Shown here: piece after piece, positions 48,022 through 58,859 of the stretch
How the letters are laid out: each line of letters opens with the position of its first letter
Position numbering within the stretch: position 1 is the first letter of the stretch
The notes under the pieces: model-generated
Database searches by the model: none
Seen by the model: the letters and a program-made list of their open reading frames with translations, nothing else
Told to the model about the DNA's origin: nothing
NCBI GenBank assembly: GCA_019802505.1
Contig: JAFMOC010000051.1
Location: 871,501-935,500, forward strand
Length of the DNA: 64,000 nt
Direction of reading: 5' to 3'
DNA from: Corydoras sp. C115
Lineage: Eukaryota > Chordata > Actinopteri > Siluriformes > Callichthyidae
Program-made: the position numbers and the translations under genes

Positions 48022-48797
48022 TTAAAGGTTTTTGGACATAATGTTTTGAATCCAGGTTAGATAATTCGTCACTTTGGTGTACACTCCATGAAATCCAGGT
48101 TCAGCACAAGAATGGCCCCAGGAGACGATACCCCCAATGTACCAGCTACGACTTTGCATATTTAAAAATGCATAGGGTCCTCCGCTGTCCCCTTGACAAG
48201 TGTCCACGCTCCCGTCCGGCAGACCTGCGCACACCATGTTGTCCGTCACCACCAAATTCTTATCGTTTATCTTTATGGAGTCATACTTGGTCTTGCATTG
48301 TTCAAAGTCAACCACCGGGATTTCTGCAAATTTAAGAATAGGTGAGCCCAAACGTCTGTGAATGTTCCATATGCCCCACCCGCTCACAGTCCCAATGTCA
48401 TGAGTCTGCAATATGAATCGCTCCTCTTTCCCCGGCAAACATATCGGCATGACGGCTGGGCTTATGGGAATCTTGTACTCTAATTTGATCAAGGCGATAT
48501 CGTTGTTAAAGTTAATTCCATATTTGTATTCTGGGTGCATGAAGACTTCCTTTGGATAACCCATTATTGCATCAGGATCAATCTGCTTGACGAAACCCAG
48601 CTTCACCCTCAGGTTGGTGACATCCCCGTAGCCGTGAAGCACGTGGGCGGCGGTTAGGACCCAGTCATCGTTAAGCAGAGCGCCACCACCTTTAAAGTGT
48701 CCATGCTTTAGGATCATGACTTGCCAAGGTATTTCATTCTTCTCTGCATTTTCACCTCCAATCACTTTGGCCAGGCGTCCTTTAGGCTTTCCGCATA
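48022..48797 (-). CDS. masp2: masp2 exon: complete serine protease domain
   Basis: Acceptor TTCTCTGAAAG. Codes ICGKPKGRLAK, then VIGGENAEKNEIPWQV, WVLTAAH, NNDIALIK, TCQGDSGGP and the C-terminal WIQNIMSKNL with TAA at 48024-48022. It is a single exon, as in MASP2, C1r and C1s. Confidence 0.95.
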
Positions 48798-49493
48798 CTT
48801 TCAGAGAAGAGAAAATGATAAGTGAGTGTACAGACATCAAATCATGTGAAACCTTTAAACCGAAATTTATATATATATATATATATTTTTTTTTTTTGTG
48901 GCGTATCAATTCCTACTTTCCCAGGATCACTTCCCAGTTGGGATGAACAGGTCCTTCCTGTGTCTGAGTGGCTTAACTTTTTTACATTCCAAAGATGTGC
49001 TGATGGGTACAATGGAGATATTAAATTCCCCTGTCTGTATCGTTTGTAGCTATTTCTTTTGGGAACCTGACCAAGTAGTCGAGCTTAGAGCTTTGTGAAA
49101 ACGGCGTGCATGCTTTACTTACATGCATTTCAGATCTGTCATTGATTTTCTTAATGAAGAATATTGTTAGGAAACTGTAACTATGTTCTGTAACTATTAA
49201 AGTTTTGCTGTAATTGTACAAGAGTGCATCTATTTCATAAATGAAACTGAAGTTGGATGATGTGTATAAACAGGGAGGTATTGTGTACTTTTACATTACT
49301 TGTAAAAAAAAAAAAAAGGATGTCCACCCACTTTGAATTCTACCTGCATGCATTTCAGATCTGTCATTGATTTCATATATTCTCTTAATGAAGAATATTT
49401 ATTTATTATTAGAAAACTGTAACTATGGGCTGTCAACAAGAATGAAACAATTAAAGTTTGTAATTTAAAGTAATGAGATGTGTTGCCGGTATA

Positions 49494-49581
<88 letters not shown>

Positions 49582-52500
49582 TGTTAAATATAAAGTTAAA
49601 CAGTAAATATATTGCATGTTTTCTTTTTTTGTTATTTAAAGGTGTCATTTTAAGATTGCATTTTACAAAATCTTCCAACTTGTTTGGTAATTGGGCTTCA
49701 GTGAGGGCTATCTGTCTAATTGATGTAAATCTGTACATATAGAATTACTCTAAACTATTTAATAGTATAGTTTTATGTATACAGTCTATAATGTTGAAAG
49801 GAAAGCCACTGTGGCATTTAGCATGTAGAACTTTACCTTTTCTGTTTCATACCCTAAACTCTAATTAGAACCTAATTAACTAATGAGTCTGGAGCACTGG
49901 AGGATGATGATTACAAAAGGCTTCTCTGTGTTTAAATAGGTCTAGCACATACACTGGAACTTACTTGGTATGCACTTTGGAAGTCTCTTTCCCCCCAAAG
50001 AGTCTCTCCAGTAACCATCATGGGAGCATGTGTAGACTCCTAGATCAAGGACAAAAGGTAGGACAGGAAATCAGTCAGTCAATGTCTAAACGTGTGATGT
50101 GTTTAAGGCGTGTAGCTCTCACCGTTTGTGCTGGTCTGCATGTTGTAGAATTCTTCACAGCTGTACTGGATGGTGGATTTATAGATGGTCGAGGTACATT
50201 CCACACTTCCGTTGTCCATTTTTTCAGGTGTTCCACAGTCAACCACTTCACAAAAATACAAAACCACAACACTCCTTTTAATATTACAAGGTTTGCCGGC
50301 TGTAATTGTACAAGTGTGCATCTATTTCATAAATGAAACTGAAGTTGGATGATGTGTGTAAACAGGGAGGTATAGTGTACTTTTACATAAAAAAAAGGAT
50401 GTCCACCCACTTTGAATTCTAAAGTAAGTTATTTTTAATGTCTTGCTAATGAAATGCTTTGATTAATTGATCAATGGCGGCACGGTGGCTCAGTGTTTAG
50501 CATGTTCGCCTCTCAGCACTAGGGATTCCCGGTTCGAATCCCCATCTGGGTGGAGTTTCCATGTTCTCCCCGTGTCTGCGTGGGTTTCCTCCGGGTTCTC
50601 TGGTTTCCTCCCACAGTCCAAAAACATGGAACAAGTCAATTGAGTTATCCAAAATTGCCCCATATAGAGTGTGTCTGAGTGAGTGAGTGTGTGCCCAGTG
50701 ATGGATTGGCGCCCTGTACTGGGTGTATCTGCCCAGCGCCTGAAACGTTCTCCCTGGATGGGCATGGGGAACCCCCCCCGCGATCCTAAGATAGGATAAA
50801 GTGGAAGATAATGAATGAATGAATGAATGATTGATCAATAATTGTGGCCAAGTCTATTATATTAGTATTGATGGGTTTTCTGGTCTGGAACGTTTCAGGT
50901 ATGTGTTAACAAAATGCAAACGAGGAAAGACCTTCATGATCTTTATATGAGCATTATAAAAACCAAACCAAGTAGAAAATATTCTACACATGAAGCTACA
51001 TCTCAGACTCAACCCACACCATTAAGCAGACTACAACTTCACGACAGACTGCAAGACTTTTGGAATAATGTCCTCTGAATAGATTAGACCAACGTGTACG
51101 TTTGGTTCAAAGATGTGAAACAACGCTGTAAAGATGATGAAGAACTACAATCTGTGCTTCCTTCAATCACACTTACATGTACACTGAGGCATTGGACCGT
51201 CCCAAAATCCCCCCTTTAGGCACATAGCTTGATAGAAGGGTAATATTTCTTCATTCTGCAGTAACAAAGCCATTAGAGTGAAAACATTTAATTACTCCGA
51301 TAAGCCCTGAGCTTAGAAAGTAAAAAGAAAGTTAATTTACCAGGTTTAAGTCATAACCAAGGTCACATGTGACATTAAAGGTGTCCGTTAAGATATACTG
51401 GGCTTTTTGAGGTTCAATGTGCCCATGAAGAGGAGCCACTGGGTTTGGGCAAGGCTTGGCTAAAAGACAGTGAGAGGGTTAAGTAGGTTTTTATATGTCG
51501 CTGGAAATCGTTTGAAACTGCAGAAAACATTATGATGGTCAATATTAAATATGAAGGTGCTTTATTAGTCAAGTATCAATAATGTTCTTGACTACCGGTG
51601 CTGGAGTACTTTATTTTCCAGCCGATGTTTTTCCCCGAGCCATCTGAGCGGAACGTCACTCGCACTTCATGTGTGCCTGTTTCGATTCTGGCCGGTGGTG
51701 TAGTTCCACATAATGGACCATACTCCCGTGAACCTGCAGTAATCTTCACAAGATTTAAGGCAAAGCAAACAGTATTTTAGTCGGTTTGACCTGTAAATAA
51801 ATGCAGGGCAGGGTGCATGAGCACATCCTCTGGGTAAAACGAAGATAAACAGTTTCAGAAGGCATGAGGACGCATATATCGTTTGTTCGTGCGCCTTCAG
51901 CTTATTGATTAGTGGATCTTCAGTAGTACTCTAATGGCTGTCGAGCACGTGTTGGTTGTAAAAGCCTAATAAACACACAGTTCATTTGCATATGGACATA
52001 AATACCCATTTTTTTTTTCAATTAAACAGATTAAATCCCAAATAATGTGAGATGGAATCACTAATTATAATATATTGGTTATTGGAATTGGTTATTTAAT
52101 ATAAAGTTTCAAGATACCTTTTTATGAAAGCTAAATTAATCAACCTTTTTCGATTGATTTTATGTAATCAGTGTTTAAATACTGCACTCACTACAATTAT
52201 AGAACTAAAAGTTGTAGCTTAATACAGTTTACATCTAAAAACACTAATCCTCAGTGTATAATGTGCTAGAACAGTACCAGTCAAAAGTTTGTACCATCTC
52301 GCTCCATTCTCTATTTCCTCACTTACCATATAGATGGACTTTGTGTTTTCCAATTTCAGACTGTAGTACATTTGTGTTCTTTGTTTTTGTTCGTCCGCTG
52401 TTGGTTCTCTGTTCTCTATTGGTCAGGACCATCACAGAACAGGTATCATTTGGGTGGTGGATTGTTTTTGTCAGTTCTGCAGTGACACTGACATGGTGAG

Positions 52501-55500
52501 GGGGGTGGTTTTAGTGCAGCAGTGCTGCTGTAGTTTCATTTAAACACCTCAGTGACACTGCTGGGATAGGAATAATACACCAACCAAATAACACCTGCTC
52601 TGTGGTGCTACTATTGGGGTCCTGACCATTAGAGAACAGAGTAAATGGGATGTACACAGTCTGTACTGTAGTCCACAAACAGATGAACTACAGTCTGGAA
52701 TTGTAGAACTACAAAGTTCATCTTTACAGTAAGTGGAACTCAGAACATGGACAATAAGTGGAGCAAAAAGGAGGCGTGTATAAACTTTCGACTGTTACTG
52801 TAGCTTTAGCTCAGTTTTTTTTGGTTTTATTGGTTTCTTTAGATTGAATACACACACAGACAACGCCATTAGACAAATCAGTAGAGTTAAGCAGTCACTA
52901 ACCTTTAAGACATCATAAGGGCAAGGGACCTCGGGATGAGTCTCCACATCAAAGGGTTCCAGAAATTCTAGGTTTACTTGGAAGCCCTCCATCAAACTTA
53001 TGGTGTAGTCACACTGACTCATTCGAGGATAAGGAAACGGATATTCGGGGCTGGTCAGTTCTCCTGACCTCGTCACCGCCACCTGACCACTGCAATCCAC
53101 TAGAGACGAAATGAATAACGAGTCAGAATTACAACCACAAGTCCATCTGAGATCTCAGGAGCCATAGATGGATATAAATGTGTAATCAATTTGAACTGAT
53201 TTTTATTAACAAGTTTCAGTCAGTTGAATGATGAGCAGTGTTTGTTTCTGCCAAATGGTGCAATCCATTCAGGTGATGATGAGGAATAAAGTAGCAAAAG
53301 GCCAAGTGTCAATCGAAGGTGAGAAAGGTTACGTGATTCATATAATTAGGGAGCTGTATGTGTGGATCAGCGTCCCTGCATGCAGACTGTTTCCTTTGCC
53401 TGATGTGATGCAACTTTCCCCAGCAAAGAATAATAATTAGGAGTCATGTCCATGATGGTAATTGTGATTAATTACCCACCACCATCACTCTATCAAAGTG
53501 GCCAACGGGTTTCAATTTTTATCCTGCTGTTCCCTTGGGATCTTGCTATAATGAACCTAGTCTCTCATCCTGACATAGAGCATCTCATATGGTGGGGCTC
53601 AGACAAACACAAACACCCAACCCAGTTTTTAGACATTAAAGGAAGTTTTGTAACCCAGTGCTACAAAGTGTCAGACAGATTCTTTTCTGAGTCAATAAAC
53701 TGAATGTAATAGCATGTTCAGATATAAAAAAAAAAACATTTCTTGATCTGCACTTCTGGTATAGCATATATCATCACAATCAGCTGCTGCTGAAAAGGTG
53801 GCGCCAGGGCACCAACATGGCAATACACACTAAACAGCTCTGTAATAATAACAGCTCTGAGGAAAACATCCAACCATCACTGAAAGCTGGCTGAAAATAA
53901 AACTGAGCTCAACTTCCAAAAAAGTCAGTAGTGCCTTGAATTTAGTTGACTGGTCGAAAAACTGGACATCTATCACTCCATGATATCTGAACATAATCGA
54001 CAAATCACTGACAAGTTTGTTCAAATCCTTTATTACTTGAAACGCAGCGCCTATTACAGATCACACAGTGAATTTTAACCTGCTTAAAGAATCGTGGTTC
54101 AAAATCTGACGAACCGAGCTGCAAGTCTTTAGTATCTTCCAAAGTTAATACAAAATTTTCTTATTTGCTTCACGTGGTAGTCAGTGAATGAACCGAGGGT
54201 CACTGTGTCCGTTATTGGATGACATCCTTACCCATGCAGTCCTTCTTGTTGTTATGAAGCTGGTATCCCTGTCTACAAGTGCAGTAGTAGCCCCCCACAT
54301 AATTATGGCAATAATGGTCACACACTGCCTCTCCATCCACTGTAATTAGGCATTCATTGATGTCTGTGCACAGTGAGAAAGGAGCAATTAGAATCACGTT
54401 TCACTTTATGCATTTATTCTCCTGGGAGTTTGAATTGGGGGCTTTCTTAGAGAAGTTAATCATTTGATTTAAAACACAGTTGAGTTTAGGTTTATTTGCT
54501 ATTTACTTAATGAAAAGCTGGAAACTATTCGAAGTGACTGTAACTGGATTTCTGCAGTAGCATAAATGGAGGGGAATGATATGGGTTCAAGTTTTAATAA
54601 TAGCCAAATGCACGCTGCCTACACCAGTGACAGATAATTATAGTTTCTCTACAATACACTGATTCATCAGCAAATGTGATGACACTGAATGTTCAAGTAC
54701 AGAAGTTTTTGGTTAAAAAAAACACTTTAATTTGTTTGTTGATGGTTCAAAATGTCACCCTGCATCTGACTCAGATCCTCTCAAGAAAGATGATCTGATG
54801 AAAGAAAGTTTTGAAAGAATCTAACAAGGTAACTTTAAATTGAGTATTTTATTTCAAATCCTTTATGGTGGAGCTGCTGTGAACCCAAGAACATATTGAA
54901 TTCGGACAGAGGGCAGACAGCCTCTCGGGTCCGTCTCTTTGGGCCTCACACTTTGTATTTGGGACACACTTTAACGATGATGAGGATGTAATTATTGCAG
55001 TTTTCCTGAACTCGTACAGCCTTACGTCAGTGTATTATCTGCCGGTACGAGCGCTTGGCTTGCTTATATAACCATGGTTACATAAACGGGTCAGAGAATA
55101 TGGGCATGTGTTTCAAACCCATGAAACGATTACAGATTCATTAAAACTTTGAAAAAAAAATAGTGTGTGAAATTGAAACATTCTATTGTATTGTTACTTA
55201 TGGATTATTATCACATTTCAACTACTTAGAATATATATATACAGTATATGTATGTATGTGTGTGTGTGTATGTATGTGTGTGTATATATATATATAAAAT
55301 TATTTTTTTTTATTATTTTTTTAATTTACTTATTTTCTGAAGGCATTAGGTTCACATAGGGTGCTTGAGCCTGAGCGAAAGGCAGATAGACTCTTTGGAA
55401 AGGTCATGAGGTGAGCAGACATACAGCTGTATAATCAGAAATTATAAATATTTATTACTACAATACCTTCTGCTGAGTAAAAAGCTTGGAATCCAGTATA

Positions 55501-56425
55501 TCGCTCCTCGTTGGAGAAATCGGACCTAAACGTCACTGACATAATGTTTGAGGAAGAGTAAAGAACAGCATTTTGGGGGGAGGTGTCGTCATTTTTGTCC
55601 TCCTCACCACAGAAACGGACCGTATCATTTCCTTTTGAAAATACCTGTTGCAGCAGAGAACGAGAGACACGTTCAGGTTCCGATTATTTAGAGCTTTTTG
55701 TGGACCATCAAAAAGGCCAGTGGTGTGAACTGAACAGTGAAAGACTAAATAAGTGTATAACACAATAATTAAGGTCCTAGTGTAATTAACTTCACTGTAG
55801 AAATGCTCAATAGGTCAGTTTTGTTGCAGAAGCCTTCCCCTTGTGGGAATTTACTTGTGCAATTAATCGTCTTTATAATCAATAATATCAACAAAATCTG
55901 TAAAAACGTGTCCATGTTATTATTTTATATACAGCATTTGATATATTTTGAATTTTAATATGATCTTTTACAAAAAAGGGGGATATTAATGTTATTTAGT
56001 ACTTTGACTTTGTAATAAATTAGAAGCAAATAAAAATCTGAGTAGTAAGAAATAAAACAGTTACCCGAGGCTGGAAGATGTGAAGGTTGTTTTACGCATT
56101 TTAGCAAGAATTAATTTAAAGGTACATATAGTTCATTGTGGATGTTTTATACATGAGGAGGTGCTGATGCGAGTGTCATTAGATCTGAGAAACTCCTGCA
56201 ACTTTGGCAAATTGAAAACAATTTGTGAGAAAGATTAAAGCCCGACTGAAGTGCAATGAGAAACGCAATTATTTCCTACTATTGATCTAAAAGCTGTAAT
56301 AAGTTCTGAGAGCTTTGCATTAAGATACTAATGTTGTTTAATTGTGATATGTGAATCCATTTATATTTAAAAATATGCTATGATTATAAATATATGCATC
56401 TTACTTTTATTATTATGTTTATAGA

Positions 56426-56496
<71 letters not shown>

Positions 56497-57184
56497 CACA
56501 CACACACACACACACAGTATATGCTATAAGAACCGGTGTTTACTTGGTATTTCTTTCATTTACCTATGCCACATACGCAACTATTCGTTCTCTTAGTTGT
56601 TCTGAAAATCTGATTATGTGCCTAAATAGTCCTGGGGCATACAATTAGATTCCTTATTAAAGTTCTAATTAGAACCTTAATTTGCAGGAGATGTATATAT
56701 AAAATTGCACATGAAAATCTGCAGGCGTGAAATCTGCTTGCACATCAGGCTGGTAATACAAAAACATTCAGTGAGAGCCAAGGAATTAAAAGGAAAGGGA
56801 AATAGGTGTAATTATTTGTACACAGTCATTCAACAGTTGCGTTCTGTTACCTCTAAATAATCATATTCACAGTTTAGAGATGACTCTAGACTGAAGTGTG
56901 TGAAGTAAAGCCGAAGCCTGTGTCCCTCTGGAACGGTGATGTTCCACACCATGAGCTGGTCATTGGGATAGACATTTGGAAAATTGGGTGAAGTGAAGCT
57001 ACCAAACAGTCCTGTTAATTCTAGACTCAGTGATGTTGGGAGAAGGGCGACCACAGCCACGAAAACACTGCGAAAAGACATGCCGGCAAAAATGAGAAAT
57101 GTCTTTTTTTTTCCCCGTGATGATAATTAAACAAGCGATTGAATTAAATCCATAAGAAGGTGTTAACTTTACATACCTGATCAT
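48022..57184 (-). CDS. masp2: Mannan-binding lectin serine protease 2, eleven coding exons
   Basis: Exons 57184-57177, 57067-56851, 55644-55467, 54363-54232, 53099-52903, 51743-51596, 51459-51341, 51255-51177, 50245-50123, 50039-49965 and 48797-48022 join in phase to 683 aa (human 686). The secreted zymogen binds MBL and ficolins and cleaves C4 and C2. Domains: signal peptide 1 to about 18, CUB1 to 134, calcium-binding EGF 135-178 (CHNYVGGYYCTC, the Asn-hydroxylation pattern), CUB2 about 180-293, CCP1 about 296-360, CCP2 about 361-427, serine protease 437-683. Triad H477, D525, S630; D624 in the S1 pocket predicts cutting after Arg/Lys. One exon encodes the protease domain, the active Ser codon is AGC and the histidine-loop cysteines are missing (AAHV): marks of the MASP2/C1r/C1s branch. 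HDIGTVSGWG and VDFEQC favour MASP2 over C1r/C1s. The activation bond is Lys436-Val437 instead of Arg-Ile. Confidence 0.95.
49126..49455. repeat. local direct repeats in the last masp2 intron
   Basis: Block A (from CATTTCAGATCTGTCATTG to GAAACTGTAACTATG) occurs at about 49128-49185 and again at about 49352-49429. Between them lies block B (49211-49345), whose second copy is at 50303-50420. Confidence 0.8.
49497..49575. repeat. (TA)n microsatellite
   Basis: TA repeat in the last masp2 intron. Confidence 0.96.
49965..50039 (-). CDS. masp2: masp2 exon: CCP2 second half
   Basis: Acceptor CCTTGATCTAG. Codes GVYTCSHDGYWRDSLGGKRL and PKCIP. Donor GTAAGT at 49964. Confidence 0.9.
50123..50245 (-). 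CDS. masp2: masp2 exon: CCP2 first half
   Basis: Acceptor TTTTGTGAAG. Codes LVDCGTPEKMDNGSVECTST through QYSCEEFYNMQTSTN. Donor GTGAGA at 50122. Confidence 0.91.
50303..50420. repeat. second copy of block B, upstream of the CCP2 exons
   Basis: Shares GCATCTATTTCATAAATG, AACTGAAGTTGGATGATG and GGATGTCCACCCACTTTG with 49211-49345, in direct orientation. Confidence 0.85.
50476..50828 (+). mobile_element. SINE family A in a masp2 intron
   Basis: Target duplication ATTGATCAAT; lies between the CCP1 and CCP2 exons, antisense to masp2. Confidence 0.92.
51177..51255 (-). CDS. masp2: masp2 exon: CCP1 second half
   Basis: Acceptor TTACTGCAG. Codes NEEILPFYQAMCLKGGFWDG and PMPQCT. Donor GTAAGT at 51176. 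Confidence 0.91.
51341..51459 (-). CDS. masp2: masp2 exon: CCP1 first half
   Basis: Acceptor GTCTTTTAG. Codes AKPCPNPVAPLHGHIE through FNVTCDLGYDLNL. Donor GTAAAT at 51340, phase 0. Confidence 0.91.
51596..51743 (-). CDS. masp2: masp2 exon: CUB2 second half
   Basis: Acceptor CTTGTGAAG. Codes ITAGSREYGPLCGTTPPARI through NIGWKIKYSST. Donor GTAGTC at 51595. Confidence 0.91.
52272..52800. mobile_element. foldback / MITE element (family F), most complete copy
   Basis: Ends CAGTACCAGTCAAAAGTTTG and, inverted, CAGTAACAGTCGAAAGTTTA. The two halves are complementary over long stretches (TTCTCTATTGGTCAGGACC against GGTCCTGACCATTAGAGAAC), so the strand can fold back on itself. It lies in a masp2 intron. 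Confidence 0.75.
52903..53099 (-). CDS. masp2: masp2 exon: CUB2 first half
   Basis: Codes VDCSGQVAVTRSGELTSPEY through FDVETHPEVPCPYDVLK, matching MASP2 CUB2. Acceptor AG at 53101-53100; donor GTTAGT at 52902. Confidence 0.93.
54232..54363 (-). CDS. masp2: masp2 exon: calcium-binding EGF domain
   Basis: Acceptor TCTGTGCACAG. Codes DINECLITVDGEAVCDHYCH through YYCTCRQGYQLHNNKKDCM. Donor GTAAGG at 54231. Confidence 0.93.
55236..55297. repeat. mixed TA/TG microsatellite
   Basis: Alternating TATA, TATG and TGTG stretches in the masp2 intron before the CUB1b exon. Confidence 0.85.
55467..55644 (-). CDS. masp2: masp2 exon: CUB1 second half
   Basis: Acceptor CTGCTGCAACAG. Codes VFSKGNDTVRFCGEED through SVTFRSDFSNEERYTGFQAF and YSAE. 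Donor GTATTG, phase 1. Confidence 0.92.
56427..56517. repeat. (TA)n(CA)n microsatellite
   Basis: TA run followed by CACACA in the first large masp2 intron. Confidence 0.96.
56851..57067 (-). CDS. masp2: masp2 exon: signal peptide and CUB1 first half
   Basis: Codes VFVAVVALLPTSLSLELTGL and on through HRLRLYFTHFSLESSLNCEY to YLE. The CEYD acidic motif is conserved in MASP CUB1. Donor GTAACA at 56850, phase 0. Confidence 0.9.
57177..57184 (-). CDS. masp2: masp2 first coding exon (8 nt, MI + part of S)
   Basis: ATGATCAG followed by the donor GTATGT. Joined to the acceptor CTTTTCGCAG at 57068 it reads MISVFVAVVALLPTSLSLEL, a good signal peptide. The unspliced alternative starts at 57081 (MSFRSVFV). 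Confidence 0.65.
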
Positions 57185-57935
57185 TATTCTTTAGCTGAAC
57201 CTGTTGTTCTCTCAATAACAAACTCCACATTTGAGTTAGTAAACCGATGATCACATAGTGCACTCCAGGTTACTGAACCAACGATCCAATAACACATGCT
57301 GTGTAAACACGACCTGGACTTTCCCAAATGTTGAACGCTATCTAATTTTATCATTCAGCATTTATCAACAGACTTCACATTATAGATTATCAATGTGAAT
57401 CTATATTCTATAAACGTGTTTAAGGGCTCATCAGCCAGCTGAATTGATTGATTAATTTCTACACTTTGTAAAACAGACTATTAATGGCATGTGGTCATTT
57501 TTTTTTTTTTTTTTTAGACCCTAAAGTCTCCACTTTAACCAGCGATTGATTATTTTTTTTTGTGTGTGTGTTCAGTCCAACAGAAAGCTAAAACATATTT
57601 ACATTGGTTCTAAGTTCTTTTCTTGTGTAACAACAACAGTGTATTACACATTTTTTAAGTCTCACAGTAATGCTTCATGATCATTCAAATGAACCGTATT
57701 TAGATAAATATAGTAGTTTGGTAGAAGTGAATGAGAATGTAGATGTGTAATGTATTTTATTATTTAAGTTATTTAAACAAAGCTGCTATATTTTTTTACA
57801 GAAAGATGACTCAATAGTGTCAAAATTTAAATTATAAAAAGTGCAGCTGTTTGAGTAAATGATCGGTATGATCAGTAAATATGATCATTGCATTTTTACC
57901 TTTATGCTCAAGATTATATAAACTGATACTGAAGC
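57185..57935. other. masp2 upstream region
   Basis: AT-rich and not CpG-rich, as expected for a tissue-restricted gene. The promoter should lie just right of 57184; no clear TATA box could be assigned. Confidence 0.4.
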
Positions 57936-58390
57936 TGTCACAGGTGCCTGTGGCCCCTGTCCCTCGTTTGGACCTTAATTGTTTCAGTTGGGTGATTGGT
58001 TTGTTTTGTGCACGTGTTTAGTTCGTTTTGTATTTAGTCTTCGTTTTTCTGTCAGTCGGCGCACGTCTTTGTTTTGAGGTTTCTATACCCAGTGTTGCTT
58101 TGTTTGTTCTGTTCCCCCCTTTCTGTTGGTGTCCCAACACCAATTTTTAATAAATTCTCGTTTTGGCTTTTATCCCGGTGTTTGTTGGACTCTCCTTCCG
58201 CGTTCAACCACGGTACGGCGCTGCACACCTTCTCCGTGCAGGTCGTATTTCGTGGGAGCGTTTCCTCGTACCCACGCACGCTTTATTCCCCGCGTGGTCA
58301 GTACCTGGGAGCGCTCACTAGGCGCGAGCGGTGTTACGCAGCAACTCCGCTTAACCGCCCCCCTCCGGGGAAAGACGGACATTGGTGACA
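57936..58390 (+). mobile_element. candidate solo LTR
   Basis: Begins TGTCACAGGTGCC and ends ATTGGTGACA (TG...CA, with TGTCAC/GTGACA as inverted ends). It carries AATAAA at 58149-58154 followed by a GC-rich 3' half. Flanks GAAGC and GTAGC match at four of five bases. No internal retroelement coding is present. Confidence 0.5.
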
Positions 58391-58508
58391 GTAGCGAAGA
58401 TGACATGAATGTTCTTTATATAAACATAAGTATTGGGACTCACCCATTAACCCATTTTTGTTTCGTTCAGTTCCATAACCACAGGTGTATAAATACAAAC
58501 ACCTTGCA

Positions 58509-58850
58509 AACACGGTGGCTTAGTGGTTAGCATGTTCTCCTCTCAGCGCTAGGGATTCCCGGTTCGAATCCCCATCTGGGTGGAGTTTCCGTGTTCTCCC
58601 CGTGTCCGCGTGGGTTTACTCCGGGTTCTCCGGTTTCCTCCCATAGTCCAAAAACATGGATCAAGTCAATTGAGTTTTCCAAATTGCCCCATATAGAGTG
58701 TGTCTGTGTGAGTGAGTGTGTGCCCAGCGATAGATTGGCGCCCTGTCCTGGGTGCATCTGCCCAGCGCCCGAAATGTTCTCCCCTGATTGGGCATGGGGA
58801 ACCCCACCGCGACCCTAATATAGGATACATCGGAAGATAATGGATGGATG
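58509..58850 (+). mobile_element. SINE family A
   Basis: CACGGTGGCTTAGTGGTTAG head, TGGATGGATGG tail. Confidence 0.9.
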
Positions 58851-58859
58851 GTATCCTTC

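Larger units (their letters stand above)
54364..56850 (-). other. masp2 introns around the CUB1b exon
   Basis: Apart from the exon at 55467-55644, only AT-rich DNA and microsatellites are seen. Confidence 0.75.

Noticed and set aside
50075..50281. ORFs on both strands at the CCP2 exon
   Set aside because: Only the minus-strand CCP2 frame is real; the others are shadows.
53228..53703. Plus-strand ORFs in a masp2 intron
   Set aside because: Intronic, antisense to masp2, with no recognisable domain.
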